Shown piece after piece: positions 1 to 11,241 of a stretch of DNA of 64,000 nucleotides (its first letter is position 1; the number at the start of each line of letters is the position of its first letter). The stretch is from Coptis chinensis. Lineage: Eukaryota; Streptophyta; Magnoliopsida; Ranunculales; Ranunculaceae. The stretch lies in the NCBI GenBank assembly GCA_015680905.1, contig CM027380.1:31550001-31614000 (forward strand), in the 5' to 3' direction. Both the position numbers and the translations under genes were made by a program. The notes below the pieces were generated by a model. It ran no database searches and was not told the DNA's origin. It was given only the letters and a program-made list of their open reading frames with translations.

Positions 1-231
1 GACGGAAGGGGAAATAAACACTCTTGCTCTACGAACGTTGTAGACACAGAAGTCATTTGAGCAATTAAAAAGAGAATAAAATAGCAAAATTCTGATACAC
101 CATCTTAGATTCTTAATTTAACAATGTTCATGACAAATACCATATACATCACATGCAATATTTCAGGTAACCCACAATTTTTATACTCGAGGAAAGTAAA
201 ATGTGGAAAAGTACAAGGTTAGGACAAATAC

Positions 232-3200
232 CATGTCTTGCCAATGATGATATATTCCAGTAATATCTTGCTTCTTCCACTCCTTCAAATCAAAAATATT
301 CATTCCAAAAGCCCACCCACAGGCATTTGGGTCAAAGTTCTGAGATATCTTTGGGTTGGAGAAGTTTAGATACTTGTCAAACCTATGAAAGCTCTCTTTA
401 CAAGTCTCCACTGCACCATTGACCATGCCTTGCAGGTTGATAGACCACAGAGGTGTTAGATCCTTCTGAACTACAATATCATCGTCCAAAAATAGGACCT
501 TATCTAGTTTTGGGTAGACTTCAGGAAGGTAGAACCTTAGATGATTCAACATGGACAAGTACTTGGGATTCCTATACTTGAGATTGTCAGATCCATCAGA
601 CAGAGAGGATGGGTGATCTGCTTTAAAATAGTACTCTTTAATTCTCGCGGATTCAAGTTGACGAAGAACTGAGCAGTAAGATGAATTGAGCCACTTAAAA
701 TCATCAATGTTCTCAACCTGTATTGTGGCACCTGCAGGAGGACTGACAAGGAACCACATCTTCATAGCTGCAAAGTTCAGCCTGTCTGTAACTATGTGGA
801 AGACATGTTTTTCTGGTTCTTTTGCGTGTAAAACAGTAGAATTTACAACCACAGATGTGGCAAGTACATTATCAGAGAAAATGGCATAGTGGTAGCGAGT
901 CGGATCTTCAATCTTTTCTATGTTTTGTACTTCTGTGCTTCCATAGTCCTGCAAGAAATAGTCATTTGCAAGCCGAAGAGATAGGCAATGCAACGGTCTA
1001 GGAAGAGTTTTTGCAGCAAGCTGTATCAAGAATGCGCTTTTCTTTTTCAATGCATTTATAGTATCCTCAGTTGACTGAATCATGGCCCTCAGCTTCCTTG
1101 CCATGACAAAACAGTCATAGAACTTGTCTTTGGCAAGAGATAGAACATGGCCCATTGCTTTTGCTCGATCAAGTGCCCTGGATCAGCCCCATATTAGTAT
1201 TGAGGAAGATAGAATATGATAAACACGCAAACTTGAATACCAGTACCTTGGGCATAGCTCAGCATCTGAACTTGCTTCTCCAATAGCATGTTGACTTTCT
1301 TTGATGTGTTTTACAAGAGAATCATACAGACCAATCTCATTTTTCATTTTTGCAATGCTACCATATGCTTTGGCCATTATGATTTGATCACGCATGAGTT
1401 TCAAAGCAGAATCAGAGTTCAGATTTTCATAATCTCTCCTCCATATACTGTACTTTCCCCTGACTGTGGTATTAAACCTTTTTGACCTTTCAATGGCTTC
1501 AGCTTGCATCTGAGTTTCAGCATCCTTGTCCAATTGCATGAGTTCAGAACTTCGAGCTTCTCTCCTTTCTTGTCGAAGTTGCTGCAGTACAAGAAACTTT
1601 TAGAAAAACTTGCAGAAGTTGATCAAAATGCATGGAGAGATGAACTATGATAACGTAATTCACCCGACGTTTAAGCCTCAATGGATTAGTTGGAGCTTCT
1701 TCTTGATATTGCACTGTTTCCTCGCCAGCTCTATATTTATCAGTGGGCACTGAGCTTTCTTCTGTTTCTTTCATTCCTGGCTGGAACAGATGGTCCTTTG
1801 CCTAAGAATCAGTGAGAGTTATAAAAAGAATCATACAATGCCAATATTAGCCAACACAAAACGTAACAGTTCCTTAAACCATATGGAGACGGATAAACAA
1901 GCATATCAGACATTCGAAGAAGAGGACATTTGATGATAATACCTGGTCACTGAACAGTTGATCATGGCTTTTATTATCAGGGTTTTGCCAGACCCAGGAA
2001 GCAGATAAATCCTTAGATTTGACTGTACTTATTTGAACAACCCCAGAAGCATCAGTGTATGTTGCAATTATGTCAATGTCCTGCATATGATTTTAGCAAA
2101 ATGCATAATGCAACTTAAACAACAATATTGTGTGTGAAAATGGATTATTTAGTACCTCTTCCAAGAGATGGCTGTCCAATTCTCCAGATTTACGTTCTTT
2201 GTTATAAAACTGCTCCTGCACGGATGGCATACAGTTCATACAGCAAACAAGATGGAGCAAGTTTACATTATCGCACACTATACCCAAAGAAAAATATAGC
2301 AGGAAACTAGTAAGGTAATGGAAAAACTACTATTTCTACATATCTCAGCTCTCAAGCATTCAATCTTCAGAAATATCTATCTGAACTTACACGTCAATCC
2401 AAAAGGCGCGGGTTCAAGTTTTCTAAACTGTATTTCTCTTCTTGTTTTTGTTTTTCTTGTGTCCACCTCCACCTCCACGTGTGTGCGTGTGTGGTGAGGT
2501 GTGTACCTACAACATGTCTGACCCAGGATCCAGTAATATATATTGTTCGTGCCTCTCAACAAGTTCGAGAGTTTAGACGAAATGGTTCCCAACGGTTTTG
2601 AAAGTACATTAAAAATTAATTGAAAGGCATAGGAAGCAGGAAACCTTGCTTTTGACGCATTGCTCACAACCATATTCAAGTCCATATCCTTTGATATTCC
2701 TTTGACTGTAAGGAACAAGAAGAACAAATACACAAAGATTAGGGGGTCAAAGGAATGTACCATAACTTGTATTATACTATTATGTATGAAAGTTACCTAT
2801 TCTGTTTGCATGGAGGTATACACAGTACCCTACCATTTTGTTCGTCATATATCTAGGGGTCTCAAACAAGATATTACAAACTCAACTAATTAAAACCTAT
2901 TTCTACATTACGTGCTTTAGATTAGCAGATATAAACTGGCGAGTTTTGTTTTACTAAACATCATAACTCATTAAAAAGTGTGCAGTGTGCACTTTCCCTC
3001 CAAAAACTGTAGCGTGCAATGTCTCATCTTGTATTAATTAATATTGAAATTTGTATATGAAGGAACAATCCCAATAAGTAACATTACATTGTAATATCCG
3101 GCACGTCTGCTCCCACTAAATGCATAAGAAACATTATCTGCAATTACGAATCACAAGATATGAGAAGTTAGTTTGATAGGGAAAAATAGATGTCCCCAAG

Positions 3201-3483
3201 CAGCAGTAGAATTATTAAGAAGAATAAACAATTGTGAAATGAAATACTTTTGGCAAGATACCAATTGTGTCCATATTATCAAAATGATTCTATTTCTACA
3301 TCGTTAAAACCTAATTGACAAAATATTAGTTAAAGAAACAAGTTAGTCATTAATAAAAAAAAAATAGTCAATGAAAATGTAGAAAGAAATGAAGATGGAA
3401 AAACTCACCTGAAAGAATGAAACGATTAAAAAGAAACAAGCAGAGCTCCAGAAGAAGAATCTTGAACGATCTTTCGTCATCAT
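232..3483 (-). CDS. GAUT3: GAUT3-like galacturonosyltransferase (GT8), 3' end outside window
   Basis: Family role: a Golgi type II membrane glycosyltransferase of family GT8 that adds galacturonic acid to pectin homogalacturonan. I can place eight exons with GT/AG borders and continuous phase: 3409-3483, 3088-3137, 2645-2705, 2156-2215, 1943-2080, 1664-1801, 1247-1581, 232-1177 (601 codons). The start is the first of two in-frame ATGs at 3483, followed by a hydrophobic signal anchor (about residues 8-25). The stem includes the GAUT3-type DIDIIATYTD peptide. A conserved MRDQIIMAKAY segment and RAKAMGHVL lead into the GT8 domain, with FLDDDIVVQ (DxD metal/UDP-sugar site, about residues 517-519) and RFDKYLNFSNP. 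Exon 8 ends at HWQDM before a GT donor. The last 75 or so residues, including the HYNG-type C-terminal motif, would lie beyond position 1. Exon 2 is the least certain, although its length fits the phase. Assignment to GAUT3 rather than another GAUT is from memory of the stem region. Confidence 0.88.
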
Positions 3484-3622
3484 CTCCGTTTCTTGACTCG
3501 TCGCTACTGGGTTGGTTTGTTAGTCTGACCAGTCGGGTCCTTTTTATATGCTCTTCCTATTTATTTATTTTTTTTTTTTTTTTTTTTTTATGTGTATGTA
3601 ATTATGTATGCACCTGAGACTT
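3484..3622 (-). promoter_or_regulatory. 5' UTR and proximal upstream region of the GAUT gene
   Basis: This is the sequence directly upstream of the GAUT start codon. It contains a long pyrimidine/T run on the plus strand (about 3560-3590), read as an A-rich leader or promoter stretch for the gene. The MITE at 3623 caps the available promoter at about 140 bp, so more distal promoter sequence would have to lie inside or beyond the MITE. No clear TATA box was identified. Confidence 0.4.
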
Positions 3623-4580
3623 GGGCCATTTGTTTTTGCCTCTTATAACCTCTTTATAAGATGTGGCCAGTGATTTTTGACATTTTTTTTGTTTGTTTTT
3701 TATCTCTTATAAGAGGCATTCTACTAGAAATATCTTATAAGAGGCTCTAATTCTATAAGTATTAAAATTAGATCTACTTCAATTCTATAAGTCTTATAAC
3801 TTGAAAAATGACTCAAACACCCCCGTCCATATACCCCTAACCTCATTTATCTCTTCTTTCCTTTTCATTATCTTATTATCCAAATAACTCCATTGCCCTA
3901 GCCACCACCGGCTACCACCACTACCACCACCACCACCAAACTATTAAAACCACCACCACCACCACTGCCGCCACTACCACCACCATCATCACCACCACCA
4001 CCATCACCACCACTATCACTTTATTATTAAGACAATCACCACCACCACCACCACTACCACCGTGCTATTAAGATCAATATCATCGCCTCCACTACCACTA
4101 CCATAACTACCACTACCACCATTAAGACTATCACCACCACCACCACCAGTGCTATTAAGATATCCACCACTTCTACTACTACTACTACCACTACCACCAC
4201 CGTGTTATTAAGACTAATATTATCACTTCCACTACCACCTCCACCGTGCTATTAAGACCACTACCACCACTGCCAATTAAAGTAGTTTCCTAAAATCGAT
4301 ATTCTAATTATCAAAATTGATTTGAAATTGAAAATCAAACTATATCTTTGTTTCAAATTAATCTATTCATGTTAAATGTGATGTAAAGTAGGGTTATATT
4401 TGTCAAATAACCCTCTATAAGATGTTATGTATTTGTTTTTTCTATTTTTACAAGTGCTTATAAGAGGAACTTAAAATGAAAAACAAACCACTTTATAAGA
4501 CCATCTTATAAGACCGACCTCTTATAACACATGGTCTTATAAGACCCTCTTATAACTTAACCCAAAAAAACAAATAGCCC
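3623..4580. mobile_element. Harbinger/Tourist-like MITE with CCA-repeat core
   Basis: Terminal inverted repeats are visible: GGGCCATTTGTTTTT at the left, and the reverse complement of a right end reading CAAATAGCCC. Both are followed inward by related CTTATAAG/CTCTTATAA-rich sequence. A 3-bp direct repeat, CTT, flanks it (3620-3622 and 4581-4583), which fits PIF/Harbinger-type insertion. The element is 958 bp and has no coding capacity. It sits about 140 bp upstream of the GAUT start codon, so it may have altered that promoter. No transposase was seen, so the superfamily rests on TIR sequence and target-site length only. Confidence 0.65.
3899..4275. repeat. CCA/CCACTA trinucleotide-rich array inside the MITE
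   Basis: Runs of CCACCA and CCACTA triplets are broken at intervals by a recurring GTGCTATTAAGA-like spacer, so this is a compound repeat and not a plain microsatellite. It forms the core of the surrounding MITE. It could be read as a Thr/Pro/His-rich frame, but stops and the lack of any start or context argue against coding. Confidence 0.8.
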
Positions 4581-4699
4581 CTTGTTGTCCAAATTATAAT
4601 AATTAAATCATTACTGGATTTGGGCCGAGGTTAAATGTTTGGGACTCGGCCCAGAACTAATCAGTTCTAAATCTCGGTGCCCTATGTTGGCAGATTGAT

Positions 4700-4870
4700 T
4701 AAGAATGTCCATCTGTTGTTTTTTTTTTAATTCAGCATTCTGCATTCAGATGCTCAAAACTTAAGTTTTAAGCATTCAAAGGCCTCAAAACTTGTTTGTT
4801 TAAGCATTCAGTGGTACTTTCATCATTCAGCACCAAAGTTTTTCCTGAATGCTGAATTCTAATACTTGAA
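4700..4870. repeat. Relic of the TTCAGCATTCAG MITE family
   Basis: The stretch repeats CATTCAG/GCATTCAG motifs together with ACTTGTTTGTTTAAG. This resembles the complete 265-bp MITE at 19277-19541, which has GCGTTCAG motifs and TTGTTTGTTTT. Clear TIRs and a target-site duplication are missing here, so it is called a degraded relative. Confidence 0.45.
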
Positions 4871-4923
4871 ACGAGAAAGTCCCTTCTTGCCCTTTCTTAA
4901 GAACCCAATCTCGAGAACCCATC

Positions 4924-5554
4924 TGTTGGGATTTATACCAATACCAATCGATTCCCCACTACACATATAATTTGTATTTAAACAATAACAACTCCAGACA
5001 ACAATCTAAATATTCCCTACAACCAACTAACATGCCTAACTCGCTAAACAATTATTAACAACAGATAATAATGTAAAGCAGTAAAAGCATACCACAACAC
5101 AAAAATATACCGTGGTTCGACCAATGGTGCCTACTTCTACAAGAGCTAATCATTTTATAAAGTGAGAAAAAAAATTACAATCACTCCTTGCAGTCTCTCA
5201 CCTTACTAGATCACTTTTCTCTCTTTACAAGTTTGTCTCTCTGTAAAAGTTATCTCTCAATCTCGATTGCTTTCAAGATTGGGTTTCTCTCTCTATTCTT
5301 GTGTATTTTCGTGTCTTCTGACTTAGTTAGGTTTTGCCAAAAACCCCAACTTGTATTGCAAACTCACTGTTCACAAAAATTAGAATCCTGCCGAAAATAG
5401 GCATGGGAGCGCGGTGCGCCTTGGGTAAGGCCAAGTCGAGCGCAGGTCGCACTGAAGGTACTGGAGGTCGACCAAGGCATGAGCGCGGGTCGCGCTCAGG
5501 CTTCTACACGCAAGTAGGACTCCTTTTCTCCTCATGTGAAGGATAACTCCAACA
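4924..5554 (-). repeat. Copia 3' LTR (left copy)
   Basis: This copy is 631 bp, beginning TGTTGGGATTTATACC and ending GATAACTCCAACA. It matches the copy at 11242-11836 over most of its length. It carries about 36 bp more, mainly a GC-rich segment near 5400-5510 that the right copy largely replaces with other sequence. The 5-bp flank on its outer side is CCATC. Confidence 0.88.
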
Positions 5555-5568
5555 ATCTCCCCCTCCCG
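5555..5568 (-). other. Copia polypurine tract
   Basis: Directly inside the left LTR the plus strand reads ATCTCCCCCTCCC. On the minus strand this is GGGAGGGGGAGAT immediately before the 3' LTR, the expected place for the plus-strand primer of reverse transcription. Confidence 0.75.
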
Positions 5569-5604
5569 AACAGTGAGGGGGGATACCTCCATGCAATTTC
5601 CAAA

Positions 5605-6268
5605 TCAACAGAAAGAGTCTGCTACCATTCCAGCGGTAGCACAACAAACATCAAACTTACCTTTTGGTAAGACTTTGGTCATCATATCTGACCCGTTCTT
5701 GTCGGTATGGATCTTCTCAATACATAAATGCTTGTTTTCGAATATTTCTCTAATCCAATGATAACGCACATGTATGTGCTTAGATCTAGAATGAAAACTC
5801 GGATTCTTGCTTAAATGGATGGCGCTCTGACTGTCACATAGAACTACAAATTGTTTCTGTTTTAGCCCTAGTTTGTCGAAGAATCTCTTCATCCATAGCA
5901 TCTCTTTGCAACACTCAGTAGCTGCAATATACTCGGCTTATGTAGTGGAGAGGGCAACATACTTTTACAACTTAGATTGTCAAGAAACTGCTTCCCCTAC
6001 AAAAGTAACCAGATAACCGGAGGTGGGCTTCATCGAGTCAACATCACCTGCCATGTCTGCATTAGTGTAGCCTTTAAGTAAGTGCCTTTGAGATATCTCA
6101 ATATTCACTTAACACCTTCCCAATGCTCCTTCTCCGGATTTGATAGAAAACGGCTTACAACGCCAACGACAAAAGCAATATTCGGTCTTGTACACACCAT
6201 TGCGTACATCAAGCTGCCAACTATGGATGCATAAAGAATCTTTTCCATCTAACTCTGCTCATGCTCAC
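5605..6268 (-). pseudogene. Copia RNase H domain and RT tail (broken)
   Basis: This is the ribonuclease H part of a copia polyprotein, which degrades the RNA strand during reverse transcription. An open piece at 5605-5901 contains LCDSQSAIHLSKNP, with the catalytic Asp of the DSQSA motif. It also has HIHVRYHWIRE and the family's terminal TKVLP peptide. Upstream, in another frame and with stops, come remains of AEYIAATECCKE and the preceding ADMAGD segment. The coding line continues across the solo LTR at 6269-7784 into the RT piece to its right. It is pseudogenised by several stops and shifts. Confidence 0.82.
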
Positions 6269-7789
6269 TGATAAATGATAAAATTGAATAGTCTTACCTA
6301 CGAAATAAAGCGATGAAACTTACAAACGTAAGTAAAACTAAACTATATTATGATGCCTATGTTTATCAAAGATTCTACTCTCAATCCTATGAGATATAGT
6401 GGAGTAGAGTGATTCGTTCCACTCTTTGTCCTTCCGCATGCTGTGTTCTCACGTGTACGTAATCTAAACTTAAAGTCTAATGAGATATTTACGAAAAAAG
6501 TAACTAGACTACAATGTAACTACCCACGAAATGCAACTAGTCGACGATGGGAATAACTAAGGGAATGCTACGTTGATTCGATGATAAGGAGTTAGAGGGG
6601 AATTGATTCCACCTTAACTCGACTTAATCCTATTAACTACAAATCGTCGTAATCCGAATTGAACTGCTTCGCAGAACAATTGGTTCTTCTTAATCCCTAA
6701 TTACACATGGCATTTCTACCAATTAATAACTAGCATGTGAACGATTAAACCCATTCTCATGGTGAACTAAACGTTTCTAGAGTGGAAAGGAAATTACGAC
6801 GAATCTACGTTAATCGGAATCAAGCTTTCATCAAGGCTTCTCAACCCCCTCTAATGGAGGTTTAGCCGAGAATCATTACGCAATCATTTCCAATTACATT
6901 TAAACTAAACATGATATAAAGAATTGAAATTTACTTAATTAAACAATAATGAAATCTAATTTAATGACTCAAATGAAATAAGGACAGGAATTGAAATTAG
7001 ATCTAGAAATGGAAATGACAAAATCGAAATTGATAAATATACTACTTTATTGATCTAATCAAAATGAAGAACAAGATTCAAATGTTTAATCTAATACAAT
7101 AATTGAAATGGAACTAAACTTAATTAATCTACATGAAAAACTAGATCTAGAAGCTATTTTAATGGCTACTTTCTATTCTAAGCTACTTTTATTTTCTAAC
7201 CTAAAAATCTACCATTAACAAATAATTAAGCTTTTGTTTTTATACTTTCAGATCCAAAAATCGTGCATGGGCTTGGAGCCATGTTTTGGGCCAGATAATC
7301 AGGCCCAAAACCCAATTCTTTCAGTCCAGAAAGGCCTCTTCAACTGCAGTTGGCTTCAACAGACTTTCTGTCCACTTTTGCTTCTCTGATTGGGTCAAGG
7401 CTTAAACCATTGGAAAGCTCTTTCCGAGCCGGTCGTTTTGACATAAGGTAGGCCCCATTCCGAGGTCTGAGTCCAAAGATATGTCCTTTGGAAGTTCTCA
7501 CGACTTTGTGTCTTTTTTACGCCCGCGTCGACTTTTCAGACTTTTGGACCGGGCTTTTAGAAAGGCTTTGTCTTCTCGAAACTTGGCCTTTAATCACGGA
7601 ACTCCTTAGTAACCGACCTTTGCTCCTTTATCTCGCTAAAGTGGCACATTTCGCACATAATGGACTTTGAAGCCCGAAATGCATAAAAACACGTAATCAG
7701 TGTTAACTCTTAATTATTACTCACATAATTGGTCTAAAAGTATGACTGTTAAAGGGTTAAAACTATAGTTTTGGGCTCTTATCACTCAC
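6264..7789 (-). mobile_element. Solo LTR of the Athila-type family inside the copia element
   Basis: The LTR itself is 6269-7784 (1516 bp), begins TGATAA and ends TTATCA, and is flanked by a perfect 5-bp duplication, CTCAC (6264-6268 and 7785-7789). It resembles the LTR at 58591-60196: TGATAA with AAATTGAATA near the start, a TCTACTCTC...GATTCGTTCCACT block, CTTTCCGAGCCGGT, and TTTTGGGCTCTTATCA at the end. No internal domain remains, so it arose by LTR-LTR recombination. Its orientation matches a minus-strand Athila element. Confidence 0.92.
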
Positions 7790-8600
7790 CCTTTGGACAC
7801 ATCTCTTTGGTCATGCGGAATTGGCCACCAAGTGAGCAACTGACTGGCTTCGCTTGATCCATGTTGAATCTCTTCAACACCTTCTCAATGTAGCTCTCTT
7901 GAGAAAGCCATAACTTCCCACTCTTTTTGTTATGAGTGATCCGTATCCCAAGTATTTGCTTTGCTTGATCCAAATCCTTCATCTCAAAGGACTTACTCAA
8001 GTCTTTCTTCAGCTTGGATATCTTGTTGATGTTTGGGCCAACTATCAACATATCATCCATATACAGCAAGAGCACTATGAAATCCCCATCTGGAAATCTC
8101 TGAATAAACACACAATGAATGGAAGCAGACTTCTTATATCCTTGCTTCGCCATAAAGGAATCAAACTTTATCTACCACTCGTCTCAAGATTTGTTGCTTC
8201 AACCCATACAAGCTCTTTATCAGCTTGCATACTAGGTGCTCCTTGCCTTTGACCTCAAACCCCTCTGGCTGGTCCATGTAGACATCTTCTTCAATGTCTC
8301 CATGAAGAAAAGTTGTCTTAACATCTAGCTACTCAACCTCCAGGTTCATACTTGCGGTCATACCCAATATCACCCGGATAGAAGTCATCTTCACTACAAG
8401 AGAGAAAATCTCATCAAAGTCAATACCTTTCCTTTGACCAAATTCCTTCACAACAAGGTGAGCTTTGTGCCTTGGGTGTGGATTGTTCTCCTCATGCTTG
8501 ACCTTGTAGATCCACTTATTTTTGAGAATTTTTCATCCTTGTGGTTTCTCAACCAACTTATAAGTGTGATTCTTTTACAAAGAATCCATCTCGTCATGCA
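7782..8600 (-). pseudogene. Copia reverse transcriptase (broken)
   Basis: A 123-residue open piece (7782-8153) carries the copia catalytic motif as LLLYMDDMLIVGP (YMDD). It is followed by SFEMKDLDQAKQILGIRI and LSQESYIEKVLKRFNM, all standard for Ty1/copia RT. The next pieces toward 8600 carry earlier RT segments in shifted frames. The frame stops where the solo LTR is inserted, at CPK; the interrupted polyprotein resumes beyond 6269. Confidence 0.85.
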
Positions 8601-8913
8601 TGACCTTCAACCACTTCTCTTTGTCTGTACCTTCAAAAGCCTCTTGATAGTACATAGGTTCTCCACCAGCAGATAGTAAAACATACGTATATGGTGGATA
8701 CCTAGTTGAAGCTAGTCTCTCTCTGTCTGACCTCCTTGCCCCATCTGCTGGTGCCTCAGGAGGATGCACTTCTGCTTGCTCTAGTGGTGGTTCATGCACT
8801 TCATTTACATCTTCTATACCAATAGATTCCATCCCATCATGAGCAATAAGATTCTCATTATGAGCTTCAAACTCATGGTTCTCTGCATTCTCAATGCCTT
8901 CTGCATGTTCCAT
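8575..8913 (-). pseudogene. Copia integrase-RT linker and start of RT
   Basis: A 112-residue open frame is rich in Glu, His and Ala, then carries a copia-style RRSDRERLASTRYPP segment and EAFEGTDKEKWLKVMHDEMDSL. The last part is the conserved beginning of the copia RT domain. The acidic part is the variable linker after integrase. It is separated from its neighbours by stops. Confidence 0.75.
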
Positions 8914-8994
8914 TGTAGGAACTTCTGGTTCTAAATCAATAAGATCATTAGTGAAAGCCTGTAGCTTCTCAACCTCCTCAAAGTCTGCTATGGT

Positions 8995-9883
8995 TTAGTC
9001 TTCCAAGAACACAACATCTTGACTTCGGAATATCTTCTTATTAATCGGATCATAGAGTTTGTAACCAAACTTTTTATCTCCATAACCCAGAAAAATGCAC
9101 TGCTTGGCTTTGTCATCAAGCTTGGATCTCTCATCCTTCGGAATATGCACAAATGCCCTGCACCCAAATACCCTCAAATATCCATAATCAACATCTCTGC
9201 CTGACCATACTCTCTCTAGATAATCACTATTCAGAGATTTTGACTGCAATACATTGATCACATGCACGGCTGTACGCATTGCTTCTATCTAGTAAGTTCT
9301 AGGTAGCTTAGAGTGAGATAACATACATCTCATCCTCTCTACAATGGTACGGTTCATTTTCTCTGATATTCCATTCTGTTGTGGTTCGCTCATGATGAAT
9401 CCCATAACTTTGGCAATACTCTTCAAACGGCCCAATGTATTCACCCCCATTATCTGAGCGAATACACTTCAACAACTTCCCTGTCTCTCTTTCCACCATG
9501 CTATGAAATTTCTCAAACACGCCAAGTACTTCATCCTTGGTCTTCAAACTATATGCCCATACCTTTCTTGACACATCATCAATGAAGGTCACAAAGTATA
9601 AAGCTCCCCCGTGGGACTTCACTTTTATAAGACCACATAAGTCTGTGTGCACTAGTTCAAGGACATTGTCCTTTCTGTGAGACGGGAATCTTTGGAAAGA
9701 CACCCTGTGTTGCTTTCCTACCAAACAGTGAGTACATCTATTTAAATGTGTACCTTTGATGTCTGGCAAGACCTTCTGCTTAGCAAGAACTTTCATCCCT
9801 TTTTCGCCCATATGACACAATCTCTTGTGCCACAGTTCGGAGAAAACTTCTTCTTCTTCCTCATTCACTTCTGCTTTACACAA
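8995..9883 (-). pseudogene. Copia integrase (GAG-pre-integrase, catalytic core and C-terminal part)
   Basis: The 9308-9883 piece begins with the zinc-binding pre-integrase region (LWHKRLCHMGEKGM, then CTHCLVGKQHRVSF: an HHCC-type arrangement). The DDE core follows, with LVHTDLCG and the second Asp in CIRSDNGGEYIG. The frame breaks just after GIHHERTTTE, near the catalytic Glu. The 8995-9279 piece continues with YLRVFGCRAFVHIPKDERSK and IFLGYGDKKFGYKLYDP, typical of the copia integrase C-terminal half. A nonfunctional copy is likely because of the break. Confidence 0.86.
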
Positions 9884-10337
9884 ACTAGCCTGTGTTTTGT
9901 AAAGAGAGTAAGTTTTCTTCCCTCTGGCTACTACAATGGAACCTCTGCTCAGTTTCCATACCCCGTTACCAAACGAGTTTACAAAGCCATCGTCATCTAA
10001 CTTCCTAGCCGAAATTAGGCTTCGCCGAATGTAAGAGACATGCCTTACATCCTTTATGTCAAGGTGTAGCTGACATTGGTTTCTACATGAATATCACCAA
10101 TGCCTATAATCTTCGAGACCCCACTGTTACCTATCTTCACCTCACCATATTCACCACAGTTGTATGTAGTGAAGAATCTCCTATGCAGTGTGACATGATA
10201 AGATGCTCCTGTATCTATCACCCACTCTATATCCTAGCCTAAGGTACTAAGATAGCACACACCATAATCTGACACAATTCCCACTAGGTCCTCGACTAGT
10301 GCGGTAGTATCTCTACCTGTGTTTTCGTTCCTTTGCA

Positions 10338-10613
10338 TCATGTCTTCATGTACACAGTTATTCTTCTCATCCCTCTTCGTTTCTCATACTCATATCCGTG
10401 ACCCTTGGTAGCACAATAGTAACATTGCCTCTCTGCCTTAGGAGTTCTAGCTTCACCCATAGATTTACTTCTGTCATCATCTCTAGAACGAGATGGTTTT
10501 CTATTTCTACCTCTGCCCCGTTTCTCTGTGACAAGGATCTCTGAGTGAGAGGAGATGCCTTTTGAACTCCTTCTAGTCTCCTCATTCAACAAAGACGCGG
10601 TAGCCATCTCCAT
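10338..10613 (-). pseudogene. Copia gag C-terminal part with altered zinc knuckle
   Basis: Basic, Arg/Ser-rich sequence is followed by CYYCATKGHGYEYE. The CCHC zinc knuckle of copia nucleocapsid (C-x2-C-x4-H-x4-C) is recognisable, but the last Cys position reads Glu, so zinc binding should be lost. The protease region that should follow (about 10050-10330) is broken by stops and shifts, although a degraded DTGA-like site can be traced. Confidence 0.7.
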
Positions 10614-10790
10614 GGAAACGATTCCATCTTTGGCTGCTCCGTGTAGAGAGACTGTTAATGTCTCCTAACTTTAAGGTAGAGAGCCTAAGAGAAACAAAGC
10701 CTCAACTTCGTCTCCTAAATTAATCTTCATCAAATGCATCTGATTGATGGTATTCTGTACTTCGTTAAGATGCTCAGACATTGAAGAACC

Positions 10791-11132
10791 TTATTGGTAC
10801 TTCGTGTTGGCAAACTTCTTAATGACCAACACTTTGTTTCCGCCTGACTTCCTCTCATAGAGGTCTTTGAGTTTCTTCCACAAGCCAAAAGCTGTAGTCT
10901 CTTGGGATACATGGTGAAAGACACTGTCGTTAATCCATTGTCGAATGTACCCAATTGCTTTTCTGTCAAGCTTGCTCCACTCAGCCGCAACAACTGATTT
11001 CGGTCTTTCTCCTCCATTCTCAATGAGTTGTGTCAAGTCCTTGCAATAAAGCAAGTCTTCCATCTTGGCTTTCCAAATAGTGTAGTTCTTCCTATTCAAA
11101 CTCGTCATGCGAGTGTTCACGGAATTGTCCAT
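10791..11132 (-). pseudogene. Copia gag N-terminal part
   Basis: A 113-residue open frame begins with an ATG and reads LNRKNYTIWKAKMEDLLYCK, then AIGYIRQWINDSVFHHVS and LWKKLKDLYERKSGGNK. This is the standard UBN2/retrotransposon gag layout of plant copia elements. The start lies about 100 bp downstream of the PBS. The frame is shifted after about residue 113; a continuation occurs in the overlapping frame at 10730-11023. Confidence 0.82.
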
Positions 11133-11227
11133 CTCTACAAGTTATTTAAACTCAAATTTTTTCTCAGGAGTTTTGTTAAACACCTTCCGACCAAGATTTG
11201 GATAACACCCTAGGTTAATCTAACCTA

Positions 11228-11239
11228 GCTCTTATACCA
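11228..11239 (-). other. Copia primer-binding site (initiator tRNA-Met type)
   Basis: On the minus strand, two bases inside the right LTR, the sequence reads TGGTATAAGAGC. This differs by one base from the usual TGGTATCAGAGC complement of the initiator tRNA-Met 3' end. It fixes the element's orientation. Confidence 0.85.
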
Positions 11240-11241
11240 CT

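Noticed and set aside
2390..2530. tRNA-derived SINE in the third GAUT intron (GGTTCAAG B-box-like word)
   Set aside because: No matching A box at the right distance and no target duplication or poly-A/T tail was found.
3900..4275. Thr/Pro/His-rich coding sequence in the CCA array
   Set aside because: Interrupted by stops, no start or splice context, and inside a MITE with TIRs.
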